A program made the translations under genes and the position numbers. The notes beneath the pieces are model-generated. The model did no database searches. It saw only the letters and a program-made list of their open reading frames with translations, and was not told where the DNA came from. Source: Kurthia gibsonii (GTDB lineage: Bacteria > Bacillota > Bacilli > Bacillales_A > Planococcaceae). From it: a DNA stretch of 64,000 bases. The stretch lies in the NCBI RefSeq assembly GCF_006539985.1, contig NZ_BJOB01000001.1:1-64000 (forward strand), written 5' to 3'. This document shows, one piece after another, positions 51,809-60,644 of this stretch (position 1 is the stretch's first letter; each line of letters opens with the position of its first letter).

Positions 51809-52654
51809 ATGGATTGGCTAGAAAGAATGAACAATGCGTTAAACTACATTGAAAATAGCTTGAATGAAGAAATAGACTACAAAGAGATTGCAAAAGCAGC
51901 TAATTGTTCTGAGTTTCATTTTTCAAGAATGTTCTCTTCAATCTCAGGTATATCGCTATCAGAATATATTAGACGTAGACGGTTAACACTCGCAGCATTT
52001 GAAATTCAAAAAAGTGATATTCGGATCATTGATGTGGCAATTAAATATGGTTATGTTTCTTCTGATACTTTCTCACGTGCTTTTCAAAAAATGCATGGAG
52101 TAACCCCTTCCAATGCTCGTAATAGAGGGGTACAGTTAAAAGCCTTTCCCAGAATTTCCTTTCAAATTTCTATTAAAGGAGATACCGAGATGGAGTACAG
52201 AATTGAAAACCTTGATTTTGAATTAAGAATTGTTGGAAAAAGTAAGCCAGTAAAAACAAGCAGAGCATTTAAAACAATCCCTACGCTTTGGAACACTGCG
52301 AAAAAAGATGGATTTATGCAAGAACTAGTAGATATGTCATGGGAAAATCCAAAATGCACGCTTGAAAGCCTTCTGGGGGTTTGCGGAAAAGAAGCTGCCA
52401 TAACAGATGAACAATTTTCCTATTTCATGGGCGTAAGATACGATGGGGAATCCCCAGAAAATATGGAGACGCTTATTATTCCCGCAAGTACATGGGCAGT
52501 TTTTCCGAACATAGTGGATGCATGGAAACGTTTATATTCCGAGTGGGTCCCTACCTCCGAGTATGAACTTGCAAATTTACCGTGTATAGAATGTTATTAC
52601 GGTCCGAAGCATAAACCAAGACACGAACTCTGGGTCCCTGTTATCCCGAAGTAA
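51809..52654 (+). CDS. AraC-family regulator with effector-binding domain
   Basis: 281 residues. The N-terminal AraC DNA-binding domain has two helix-turn-helix motifs (YKEIAKAANCSEFHFSRMF; IRIIDVAIKYGYVSSDTFSRAF). The C-terminal GyrI-like effector-binding domain (about 120-281) contains WENPKCTLESLLGVCG and VFPNIVDAWKRLYSEW. Relatives (Rob- and YdeE-like) sense toxic compounds or drugs. The ATG at 51809 follows gaaaggga. No target gene is obvious. Confidence 0.88.
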   Translation: MDWLERMNNALNYIENSLNEEIDYKEIAKAANCSEFHFSRMFSSISGISLSEYIRRRRLTLAAFEIQKSDIRIIDVAIKYGYVSSDTFSRAFQKMHGVTPSNARNRGVQLKAFPRISFQISIKGDTEMEYRIENLDFELRIVGKSKPVKTSRAFKTIPTLWNTAKKDGFMQELVDMSWENPKCTLESLLGVCGKEAAITDEQFSYFMGVRYDGESPENMETLIIPASTWAVFPNIVDAWKRLYSEWVPTSEYELANLPCIECYYGPKHKPRHELWVPVIPK

Positions 52655-52778
52655 ATTACATATTCAGTAATAGAATGCTGTTTATGGAGTAACGAAAAAA
52701 GAGCTTAATTTCTCAATTTAGGTGATGGGAAATCAGGCTTTTTATATTGGAAATTCCTTATCGTTGTAAATCCGCATT

Positions 52779-53192
52779 TTCCTGACGCTACCCCAAAAAG
52801 AGCGTTATGGTGATCAACTTAATTACACAATTGAGTGTGAACCGTCACTTGCTTCTATTCAAATGTCAAAAATTTTATTACAGCCGATTGTTGAAAATGC
52901 CTTGTATCATGGGATTCGAGGTCTTTCGCATACAGGTGAGATTCGAATCTATGTAAAAGATGAAGGAGAAGATTTAACCTTTTATGTAGAGGATAATGGA
53001 GAAGGATTCGACACATCTACTCTAGATGAAATACAAGAGAAAAAACAAACAAAACTAGGCGGTGTCGGCATTCAAAATGTGGATGAACGTATTAAACTGT
53101 ACTACGGAGAAACGTACGGTGTGACGACTGATTCTACAATCAATGAAGGGACAACCGTTACCATTAAAATTAGTAAAACATTGCACACATAA
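52779..53192 (+). pseudogene. Fragment of a LytS/YesM-type sensor histidine kinase
   Basis: The reading frame that ends at 53192 encodes only the C-terminal ~138 residues of a kinase. It begins with LTLPQKERYGDQLNY, then LLQPIVENALYHGIRG (N box) and VEDNGEGF (G1), then KLGGVGIQNVDERI. Sensor domains, the phosphorylated His and a start codon are absent; an internal ATG at 52863 exists but has no clear ribosome binding site. The flanking 52655-52778 shows nothing. It is a relic. Confidence 0.8.
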
Positions 53193-53200
53193 TAGATATA

Positions 53201-53238
53201 AAAAAACAGCCCTTTGGTTCAAGAAAGGGCTGTTTTTT
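53201..53238. terminator. Bidirectional terminator before the MarR gene
   Basis: An aacagccctttg/aaagggctgtt stem is flanked by a run of six A and a run of six T. It serves the convergent MarR gene. Confidence 0.85.
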
Positions 53239-53668
53239 AGTCATAAAATAATTTTTGTTGTAGTAAATCAAGTGCTTTTTCAAGTTCAAACTTTTCGGCA
53301 GCAGTTAAATGCTCGATTCTTTTTTGAAATTTATGTTCGATTTTTTGAAAAGAAGTAGACATCATTTTTGTACCTTCAGTAGATAATGAAATTACTTGTT
53401 TTCGACGATCCACAGCATCGGTTTCTTTTATAATCCATTTTTGTTCTAATAATTTTCGTAATTCACGACTTGTATTCGGTAGAGAAATATGGAGACATTC
53501 GCTAATTTCACTTGGTGTTACCGGTTGGCTCACTGTAATGTACTCTAAAATAGCATATTGAACAGCTGTTAGATGTTCATTTTTTACATCCTTTGTGAGT
53601 TGTTGTGTGGTTAAATGTACAGCAGATGTAAAGGAAATAACTTTTTCAAATAAGGTTTTTTCGTTCAT
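53237..53668 (-). CDS. MarR-family transcriptional regulator
   Basis: 143 residues. It has a winged helix-turn-helix (LTAVQYAILEYI, TPSEISECLHISLPNTSRELRKLLEQKWI, DRRKQVISLSTEG) and flanking dimerisation helices. The ATG at 53668 follows aaaggag. It faces a quinone reductase gene across a promoter covered by two inverted repeats, so it most likely represses that gene and itself in response to quinones or similar electrophiles. That ligand is inferred from context. Confidence 0.88.
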   Translation of the reverse strand: MNEKTLFEKVISFTSAVHLTTQQLTKDVKNEHLTAVQYAILEYITVSQPVTPSEISECLHISLPNTSRELRKLLEQKWIIKETDAVDRRKQVISLSTEGTKMMSTSFQKIEHKFQKRIEHLTAAEKFELEKALDLLQQKLFYD

Positions 53669-53714
53669 AAGAGACACTCCTTTAAAAAAACATATCAAAT
53701 AACTTATCTAAAAA

Positions 53715-53775
53715 CAATTATCATTTGACAACTAATTACTTTGCAAGTTATATTTAGTTATCAAATGATAACTAA
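53715..53775 (+). promoter_or_regulatory. Promoter bracketed by two MarR-type operators
   Basis: The -35 is ttgaca (53725-53730) and the -10 is ttatat (53748-53753), with a 17-bp spacer. A perfect 9-bp inverted repeat, ttagttatc-aaat-gataactaa (53754-53775), follows the -10. A second, less perfect copy (about 53716-53736) overlaps the -35. Repressor bound here would block transcription of the oxidoreductase gene. Confidence 0.8.
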
Positions 53776-53787
53776 AAGAGGTGTAGA

Positions 53788-54369
53788 ATGAATATTTTAA
53801 TTGTGTACACATATCCGAATCACGAAAGTTTAAATGCGTCATTTTTACAACACACATTAAAAGGGCTGCATGATCATTCTCAAAAACATGAAGTACAAGT
53901 GCTCGATTTATATGCTGAAAATTTTAATCCAGTATTAGATTTCCATAAAGAAAAACGAAGAAGAGATTTATATAAAGACCCAGATTTAGAGAAATACAGG
54001 GAGCAAATTAAATGGGCGAATCAACTGATTTTTATTTATCCAATTTGGTGGGGAAGACCACCCGCAATGTTATTGGGATATATTGATAAATTATTTTCTG
54101 CAAACTTTGCATATCGAGATACAAAGGGATTATTTGCAGAGGGGTTATTAAAAGGAAAATCAGCTATTTGTATTTCAACAATGAAAGGACCAACACATTC
54201 TCCATTTATTTAGCTGCATAATGCACATAAAATTTTGATGAAGCGTGCACTATTTCAATTCGTCGGTATTAAAAAGATAAAGTTTTTTGAATTTGGTTCT
54301 ATGGAGAAAAAAGAGGGAAAACAACAAAAGAGGTTGTTACAAATTGAAAGTCATATGAGAAATTTATAA
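53788..54369 (+). pseudogene. NAD(P)H-quinone oxidoreductase, interrupted by a stop codon
   Basis: A flavodoxin-like fold of the NAD(P)H dehydrogenase (quinone)/Kef-regulator family (MNILIVYTYPNHESLNASF, then FIYPIWWGRPPAMLLGYID). The frame is open for 141 codons, then has TAG at 54211-54213. It continues in the same frame for 51 more codons with family-like sequence (AHKILMKRALFQFVGI, FFEFGSMEKKEGK) to a TAA at 54367-54369. This is a single nonsense mutation or a sequencing error; the 141-residue product would lack the C-terminal helix. Confidence 0.85.
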
Positions 54370-54400
54370 AAAAAAACGCAATTTCATATGCGTTTTTTAT
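54370..54400. terminator. Bidirectional terminator
   Basis: An aaaaaacgca/tgcgtttttt stem lies between the convergent oxidoreductase and MerR genes. Confidence 0.85.
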
Positions 54401-54410
54401 AGATACTCAT

Positions 54411-54743
54411 TTATTCAATTTTTGTATCAATTTCTTGAATATAAGTTTGAAGAATGTCAATTTGCTCAACTAATGTTTGTTTATGTTGTTGCAAAATTGC
54501 TTGCACATTTAATTCTGCATGTTGTGATTCAAATGTTTGAATTTGCTGCTGGATTGTCTGAATGGACATACCGAGCGTTCGAAAACAGCGAATTAAGTTG
54601 AGTAATTCGATTTCTTTCTCTGTGAATATTCGATTACCCTTTGTATCACGTTGAACAAAAGGGAGTAGTTGAATTTTTTCATAGTAGCGAATTGTGCTTG
54701 CAGGCACTTGTGTTAATTCTGAAGCTTGTCTAATAGAGTACAT
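54411..54743 (-). CDS. MerR-family transcriptional regulator
   Basis: 110 residues. The N-terminal MerR HTH is YSIRQASELTQVPASTIRYYEKIQLLPF, followed by a coiled-coil dimerisation helix (about 80-110). No metal-binding Cys cluster is present, so it is more like redox or small-molecule sensing members. It is divergent from the PfpI gene, across a promoter with the 19-bp spacer that MerR proteins twist into an active form. Confidence 0.9.
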   Translation of the reverse strand: MYSIRQASELTQVPASTIRYYEKIQLLPFVQRDTKGNRIFTEKEIELLNLIRCFRTLGMSIQTIQQQIQTFESQHAELNVQAILQQHKQTLVEQIDILQTYIQEIDTKIE

Positions 54744-54755
54744 GAATCGTCCGCC

Positions 54756-54786
54756 TTGACTTAAAGTATGGTTTAACTTGTATTAT
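54756..54786 (+). promoter_or_regulatory. MerR-type promoter (19-bp spacer) of the PfpI gene
   Basis: ttgact (54756-54761) and tattat (54781-54786) are separated by exactly 19 bp, not 17. The spacer contains a short dyad, ttaaa-n6-tttaa. Both are hallmarks of promoters activated by MerR proteins. Confidence 0.8.
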
Positions 54787-54817
54787 GAAGCATATCAAGA
54801 AAAAAGGAGTATGTATA

Positions 54818-55504
54818 ATGAAAAAAATCTTAGTTGTCGTAACGAATGTATCAAAATATCCAAACCAAGCGCGTGCTACAGGATTATGGTTAGCAGAAGC
54901 AGTTCACTTCGTAGAAGAAGTAACAAAAGCAGGATATGAAGTAGATTATGTAAGTCCTAAAGGTGGTTATACACCACTTGATCCACATAGTCTTCAAGCA
55001 GATCAAATGTCTGAACTAGATTGGTCTTACTATACGAACCCTACATTTTTAAATCGTTTAGGTACAACAATGGCTGCGAGTGAAGTAGATGCAAGCGAGT
55101 ATGATGCAATTTATTACACAGGTGGTCATGGCGTAATGTGGGACTTCCCAGAAGATGCACACCTTCAAAAATTAGCGAGTGCCATTTATGAAAAAGGCGG
55201 CGTAGTAGCGGCTGTATGTCATGGTTCAGTCGGCTTATTAAATATTCAAACTGCAACAGGTGACTATTTAATTAAAGATAAAAAAGTAACTGGATTTACG
55301 AATACAGAGGAACAAGCTGTAGGATTAACAGAAGTAGTACCATTCTTAACAGAAGACGCGTTAAAAGAACGTGGCGGCCAGTATGTGAAATCAGATGACT
55401 GGGCATCATTTGCAGTAGCAGATGAACGTCTCGTAAGCGGTCAGAATCCTTCTTCAGGTGCTGCAGTTGCAAAAGAAGTTATTCAATATTTAGAAGCACA
55501 ATAA
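54818..55504 (+). CDS. DJ-1/PfpI family protein
   Basis: 228 residues. The nucleophile elbow AAVCHGS carries Cys134, followed by His135. YYTGGHGVMWDFPED is typical of the Hsp31/glyoxalase III-like branch, which detoxifies reactive carbonyls or acts as a chaperone. The ATG at 54818 follows aaaggag; earlier in-frame codons overlap the promoter. It is likely controlled by the divergent MerR protein. Confidence 0.9.
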   Translation: MKKILVVVTNVSKYPNQARATGLWLAEAVHFVEEVTKAGYEVDYVSPKGGYTPLDPHSLQADQMSELDWSYYTNPTFLNRLGTTMAASEVDASEYDAIYYTGGHGVMWDFPEDAHLQKLASAIYEKGGVVAAVCHGSVGLLNIQTATGDYLIKDKKVTGFTNTEEQAVGLTEVVPFLTEDALKERGGQYVKSDDWASFAVADERLVSGQNPSSGAAVAKEVIQYLEAQ

Positions 55505-55506
55505 TG

Positions 55507-55552
55507 AAAAAGTCCGAAGTCGCATTATAAGTGCAATTTCGGACTTTTTTAT
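55507..55552. terminator. Bidirectional terminator after the PfpI gene
   Basis: An aaaaagtccgaa/ttcggactttttt stem lies between convergent genes. Confidence 0.85.
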
Positions 55553-55558
55553 GGTTTA

Positions 55559-56179
55559 TTATTGTGCAATTCCTACCGATTCACCGATATATGTGTCGTC
55601 ATCTAAGGCTTTTAAAATAAAGTGTGCGACATCAGCACGTGGTATATTACGTGCATTCTCTGGTACGCCTTCTTTTGCTTCACGATATGCTCCTGTATAG
55701 TCATCATTCGTCAAACCAAGTGGACGAACAATCGTATATTGTAAGTCTTTATGTGCTTGAATCAAATCAACAGCGTGGCGATGGTCAGTTAAAACATTTT
55801 GAAGCATTTTCATCACCATTTTGCCACCTACACCCGGTAGTTCATTATTGATTCCAGCAGAAGCGGTATAGACGATTCGCTTCACGTGATGTGCTTCCAT
55901 ACCAGCTACAATGTGTTGGGTCATTTCTTCTAATTGTGTAGACTTCGCCACCATCTTATTTGAGCCGAGACAAGAAACAACGGCATCATGATCTGCAATT
56001 GCAGCAGATACTTCTTCTGCATTTGTCGCGTCACCGCGTACGACATGAAGATGGTCATTTTCGATTTGTAATTTTGTTAAGTCACGTACAAAAGCAGTCA
56101 CTTCATAACCTGCTTGAAGTGCTTGATTGACTACATGACGTCCAACGCCTCCAGTAGCACCGAATACAATGATTTTCAT
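55559..56179 (-). CDS. NAD(P)-binding NmrA/SDR-like oxidoreductase
   Basis: 206 residues. It is an atypical short-chain dehydrogenase with the nucleotide-binding GATGGVGRHVVNQALQAG at the N terminus and YTIVRPLGLTND in the C-terminal half. The catalytic Tyr-x3-Lys of classical SDRs is not evident, as in NmrA-like sensors and quinone reductases. It is a single gene and lies in a cluster of redox genes. Confidence 0.88.
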   Translation of the reverse strand: MKIIVFGATGGVGRHVVNQALQAGYEVTAFVRDLTKLQIENDHLHVVRGDATNAEEVSAAIADHDAVVSCLGSNKMVAKSTQLEEMTQHIVAGMEAHHVKRIVYTASAGINNELPGVGGKMVMKMLQNVLTDHRHAVDLIQAHKDLQYTIVRPLGLTNDDYTGAYREAKEGVPENARNIPRADVAHFILKALDDDTYIGESVGIAQ

Positions 56180-56342
56180 AAAAATCCTCCTCGAATATAG
56201 CGTTATTTACTTATACCCTAAATGAAAATGACATAACAAATCAAATAATGTTCGATTTTTTTAAATATTCAACACTCTTTGGTTCACAAAATAACTTTTT
56301 TTGTTCAAAATAGAGAGGTAAGTAATTTTGATAGGGGGACAA

Positions 56343-58121
56343 ATGAAAATGATTAAAGAACGCGTAGCACAACTGAGAGAATTAATGAAAGAACATCAAT
56401 TGGATGCGTATATTATTCCAAGTTTTGATGCACACCAAGGAGAGTATGTAGCAGATTATTGGAAGAGTCGTGAATGGATTTCAGGTTTTACAGGTTCTGC
56501 TGGTACGGTCGTAATTACATTAGATGACGCAGGGCTATGGACAGATGGGCGTTATTATATTCAAGCAGAAAAACAATTAGCAGGTTCAGGCATTCGATTA
56601 TTCCGTATGGCAGATCCTGAAGTACCTTTTTATACAGAATGGTTAGCGGATGTTTTAAAAGAACAGGCGACAATTGGTTTTGACGGTCGCGTATTCTCAA
56701 CACAATTAGTAGAGCGTATGAAAAAGGATACAGCTGCTAAGCAGATGAAAATTCATGCAAAAGACGATTTAATTGGTCAACTATGGATCGATCGTCCAGC
56801 GATTTCAGATGCACCAGCTTATATTCATGACGTGAAGTATGCAGGGAAATCACGTACAGAAAAATTAGCAGAAGTACGTGCTGAGATGAAAAAACATCAG
56901 GCAACACATTATCTTGTTGCTTCTTTAGATGATATTGCATGGTTATTAAATATTCGCGGGACAGATGTTCCAAATAACCCTGTAGTGACAGCAAATGTGT
57001 TGATTACCGATACAAATTGCACCATTTTTATTGATTCTAAAAAATTACCACAAGATGTGAAAGAAGTTTTAGAAGCAGATGGTATTGAGGTTAAAGAATA
57101 TGAAGAAACTACAGCAACACTTGAAAAGTTACCAACAGATGCAGTCATGTTATATGATGACCAACGCATTAATTATGCTTTAGATGAAGCCATTCCAACA
57201 GCTGTTAAACGCATCGCCAAAACAGATGTAACAACAACATTAAAAGCGATTAAAAATGATGTAGAAATTGAAAACTTCAAAGCATGTGAATTACGTGATG
57301 GCGTAGCGATGGTTCGTTTTATTAAATGGTTAAAAGAAGAAGTGGCATCTGGGAACATTACCGAAATCGCAGCAGAACAAAAATTAGAAGACTTCCGTCG
57401 TGAACAGGCTGACTTTGTAGAGCCAAGCTTTGATACAATTGCGGCATATAAAGAGAACGCAGCGATGATGCATTATAAAGCAGAGGAAGCGACTCAAAAG
57501 ACATTAGAAGCACAAGGATTATTCTTAGTCGATTCAGGTGGTCAATATTATGATGGTACGACGGATATTACACGTACAATTGCGCTAGGTACTTTAACAG
57601 ATGAAGAAAAACACCATTTCACACTCGTATTACAAGGTTTTATCGCACTAAGTAAAGTGAAGTTCTTGCATGGCTCAACAGGTGGTAATTTAGACGTATT
57701 AGCACGCCAACCAATCTGGGCTGAAGGAATTGATTATAAGTGCGGTACAGGACATGGCGTTGGTTTCTTCTTAAATGTACATGAAGGACCACAAAGTATT
57801 CGCAACAACAATCACGTTGTGTTAGAAACAGGCATGATTTTGACGAACGAACCAGGGATCTATTTAGAAGGAAAACATGGCATTCGTATAGAAAACATGT
57901 TAGTTGTAGTAGAAGCAGAAAAAACGGAATTTGGTCAATTCATGGCATTTGATACCATCACATACTGCCCAATTGAAGTAGATGCAATCGCAGTAGAATT
58001 ACTAACACAAGCTGAAAAGCAATGGTTAAATGCATACCATGAAGAAGTATATGCCAAACTTTCTCCATATTTAAATGAAGAAGAACGAGCTTGGTTAAAA
58101 CACGAAACAAGAGCAATTTAA
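56343..58121 (+). CDS. Long-type aminopeptidase P (Xaa-Pro aminopeptidase, M24B)
   Basis: 592 residues, the long cytosolic form (bacterial PepP and PepQ are ~350-440). It has two N-terminal creatinase-like domains and a C-terminal pita-bread domain. The metal ligands lie in DSGGQYYDGTTDITRT, GTGHGVGFFLNVHEG, ILTNEPGIY and GIRIENM. It removes the N-terminal residue before proline. The ATG at 56343 follows ggggga; a start at 56349 is also possible. Confidence 0.93.
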   Translation: MKMIKERVAQLRELMKEHQLDAYIIPSFDAHQGEYVADYWKSREWISGFTGSAGTVVITLDDAGLWTDGRYYIQAEKQLAGSGIRLFRMADPEVPFYTEWLADVLKEQATIGFDGRVFSTQLVERMKKDTAAKQMKIHAKDDLIGQLWIDRPAISDAPAYIHDVKYAGKSRTEKLAEVRAEMKKHQATHYLVASLDDIAWLLNIRGTDVPNNPVVTANVLITDTNCTIFIDSKKLPQDVKEVLEADGIEVKEYEETTATLEKLPTDAVMLYDDQRINYALDEAIPTAVKRIAKTDVTTTLKAIKNDVEIENFKACELRDGVAMVRFIKWLKEEVASGNITEIAAEQKLEDFRREQADFVEPSFDTIAAYKENAAMMHYKAEEATQKTLEAQGLFLVDSGGQYYDGTTDITRTIALGTLTDEEKHHFTLVLQGFIALSKVKFLHGSTGGNLDVLARQPIWAEGIDYKCGTGHGVGFFLNVHEGPQSIRNNNHVVLETGMILTNEPGIYLEGKHGIRIENMLVVVEAEKTEFGQFMAFDTITYCPIEVDAIAVELLTQAEKQWLNAYHEEVYAKLSPYLNEEERAWLKHETRAI

Positions 58122-58126
58122 ACAAA

Positions 58127-58168
58127 GAAAAGCGAAGCCATTCAAAATTGAGTGACTTCGCTTTTTAC
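58127..58168 (+). terminator. Terminator after the aminopeptidase gene
   Basis: An aaaagcgaag/cttcgctttt stem with a 3' T-run. Confidence 0.8.
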
Positions 58169-58185
58169 ATAAGGAGTTGCATCCC

Positions 58186-58410
58186 ATGTTTTATGTTGTA
58201 TTTTTATACTCAATGATTTTTATTGTGTGGCAGTATCATCTAGCGAAAAAAGGTCGATTTTTAGTTGCATCCATCATATCGATGATCTATTCACTGCTTA
58301 TTTTTAATTTTTTACAGGGTGAATCTTTTATGTTTTTAACGGTTTATATTAATTTCTATTTATATCTTATGACGCTCGTAGCTTATTTAAAAAAGTCCTC
58401 TTTTTCGTAA
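58186..58410 (+). CDS. Small hydrophobic membrane protein
   Basis: 74 residues that are mostly hydrophobic, with two to three membrane helices (FYVVFLYSMIFIVW; VASIISMIYSLLIF; MFLTVYINFYLYLMTLVAYL). No family was recognised. The ATG at 58186 follows aaggag; an in-frame TTG 9 bp upstream is too close to that site. Confidence 0.6.
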   Translation: MFYVVFLYSMIFIVWQYHLAKKGRFLVASIISMIYSLLIFNFLQGESFMFLTVYINFYLYLMTLVAYLKKSSFS

Positions 58411-58418
58411 AAAATTTT

Positions 58419-59600
58419 TTATTTTGATTTCTGATCCAATCGATAACTAATACTCGTTAAAATACATGCTAGAATCGCAAGAACACCACCTACAAATGGA
58501 ATGAATGTTAGCGAGCTTGCGTGATAGACAAATCCGCCAATTGCAGAACCCATCGCAATCCCTACATTACTTGCGACAGGCATGAGAGAAGCTGCAAGAC
58601 CTGTTGCGCTCGGCTGATAAATTTTTGCTAAATCAATTAAATATAACTGAGTTGAAGTCGTTAAGAGAATCGACATGAGTGACATCAATCCAATATTAAC
58701 TAAAGCGAGTGGTAACGAAGCAGTTGTCCAGTAGATTGCGATTAATACAAGTGCTTGAATAAAGAAGACGATACGCAGTCTGGCGATTGGACGATGACTA
58801 GCAATCTTTCCAGCAAGAATATTACTAAAGATTGAAATGACACCATAACCAAATAATACGAGACTGATGGACTCATTTTGAATATCTAATGTTTTTAAAA
58901 TTGGTACAAGATACGTGAATACGGCATACGTAGCGCCAAAGCCAAGAGCTGGAATAAAGAATGCCATTAGAATTCGACTGTTACCAAGTAGTGCGAATTG
59001 GTCACGAATGGAACCTTTCTCCTGACTGAGTTTATGCGGTAATAAACGCTGTGCAAAGATGAACGCAACTAAACCGAGTGAAGCGGTTAAGATGAATGTT
59101 ACGTGCCAAGAAAAGTGTCCAGCAAGTAATGTACCAATGGGAACGCCAATCACATTCGCTAGTGTAAAGCCACCGAATACGAATGAGATGGCCATGCCAC
59201 GCTTGTGTTCGGGAACCGATTCATTGGCTACGACCATCGCTAACGAGATTAACACACCTGTAACGATTGCTGTCAGCATACGAAGTACGAGTAGGACGGT
59301 ATAGCTTGTTGCAAAAATGGATAATGTATTAAATAGAACAAAAGCTAAAATTAACAGTAGCATCCAAGGACGTTTTTTAAAGTGACTTGTAAGTGCCATA
59401 ACGATTGGTGTAGTAATGGCAAAAGTAAAGGCAAATGCAGAAACGAGTGTACCTGCTTGTGCATTTGAAATATGAAGACTAGAAGAAATATCAGTTAAAA
59501 TTCCGACAATCACAAATTCGCTTGTACCTAATACGAATGTAAGTAGGCTTAAAGAGAAAATGAGTAGACCATAGGGTGTTTTGTTTTCTTGTTGTGTCAT
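58419..59600 (-). CDS. Major facilitator superfamily drug/sugar efflux permease (DHA1)
   Basis: 393 residues with 12 membrane segments. The early motif LLTFVLGTSEFVIVGIL and the conserved loop after helix 2 (TSHFKKRPWML) match the AraJ/YdhP-type DHA1 branch that exports sugars or drugs. The substrate cannot be told. The ATG at 59600 follows aaggag; upstream in-frame codons lack one. It is convergent with the small membrane gene. Confidence 0.9.
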   Translation of the reverse strand: MTQQENKTPYGLLIFSLSLLTFVLGTSEFVIVGILTDISSSLHISNAQAGTLVSAFAFTFAITTPIVMALTSHFKKRPWMLLLILAFVLFNTLSIFATSYTVLLVLRMLTAIVTGVLISLAMVVANESVPEHKRGMAISFVFGGFTLANVIGVPIGTLLAGHFSWHVTFILTASLGLVAFIFAQRLLPHKLSQEKGSIRDQFALLGNSRILMAFFIPALGFGATYAVFTYLVPILKTLDIQNESISLVLFGYGVISIFSNILAGKIASHRPIARLRIVFFIQALVLIAIYWTTASLPLALVNIGLMSLMSILLTTSTQLYLIDLAKIYQPSATGLAASLMPVASNVGIAMGSAIGGFVYHASSLTFIPFVGGVLAILACILTSISYRLDQKSK

Positions 59601-59759
59601 AGACAGGCTCCTTTTTCTCAAAATAACTTCATTAGCATAGCATAATTAGGACATAAAATAAGGAAAAGGTGAATTTATTTAATTTATTTAAATTGCCTTG
59701 GCATCGTAAACGACGACATAAAAGAGAAACATAATAGATATAAATGGAGTGAATAGAGG

Positions 59760-60460
59760 TTGAAGAATATAATGGGTTTAACAGCAGTTACCATATTATT
59801 ACTGACTGGATGCATATCAAAAGAGGGTGACAATGTGGAAAAACAGACAAAGACAGAGGTAACAGAAGAAGCGGTAGAGGAAGACGTACAACCAAAAGAA
59901 GAACAGCAAGTACAAAAAGGGGAACTTCTACAAGCTGTAGAAGAAAAAATGTACAAAAAGTAAAAGAGATTTTGGCACATAGCAATGCGACTGTAAACGA
60001 AATAAATAATAAAAAGGAAACGCCATTACTCATTGCTACACATGAAAATGATATAGAAATTGCAAAATTATTAATTGACGCGGGTGCAAATATTAACCAG
60101 CAAGATGCGATTCAAGATAGCGCCTATTTATATGTAGGTGCACAAGTAAAAACAGAGATTTTACGTTACATGATGGAACATGCAAAACCAAATCAACAAG
60201 TAAGAAATCGTTTTTGTGGAAATGCATTAATTCCAGCAGCTGAAAAAGGGCAATTAGATATTGACCATCAAAATGATTATGGTTATACAGCATTGATTGA
60301 AGCAGTTGCCTTAACAGATGGTTCGAAAGTATATCAAGAAATTGTGCAAGAGCTTGTGGACGCAGGAGTAAATCAAAATCTACGTGACCGCTATGGTAAG
60401 ACAGCGTTAGATTACGCAAAAGAACAAGGGTATCGCAAAATGATTGAGATTTTAAATTAG
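59760..60460 (+). pseudogene. Ankyrin-repeat lipoprotein gene with a frameshift
   Basis: The first part (TTG start at 59760) encodes a lipoprotein signal with lipobox LLTGC (Cys18) and an acidic linker, but hits a stop at 59961-59963. The second part, in another frame to 60460, encodes ankyrin repeats (KKETPLLIATHENDIEIAKLLIDAGAN, then DYGYTALIEAV, then DRYGKTALDYAKEQGY). Adding one A to the six-A run at 59944-59949 would join them (GAA GAA AAA AAT GTA CAA). A repeat is also shortened near AAEKGQLDIDHQ. The A run makes error or slippage possible. Confidence 0.8.
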
Positions 60461-60499
60461 AATAAAGGCTGGAACATAACCATCTTATATGAGTATAAG

Positions 60500-60540
60500 G
60501 AAAATCGGAATTGGGCTGTGGCACGGTTCCGATTTTTCGT
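60500..60540 (+). terminator. Terminator after the ankyrin gene
   Basis: An aaaatcggaa/ttccgatttt stem with a T-run. Confidence 0.8.
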
Positions 60541-60644
60541 TGAGAACTTTAAAAGGAAAGTAAGATAATTTATCTCATTCTGTCTTTTTGGTTCTATTTA
60601 AAAGTATGGTATATTTTTGGTAAGAAGAGAGGGAGGATTTATAC

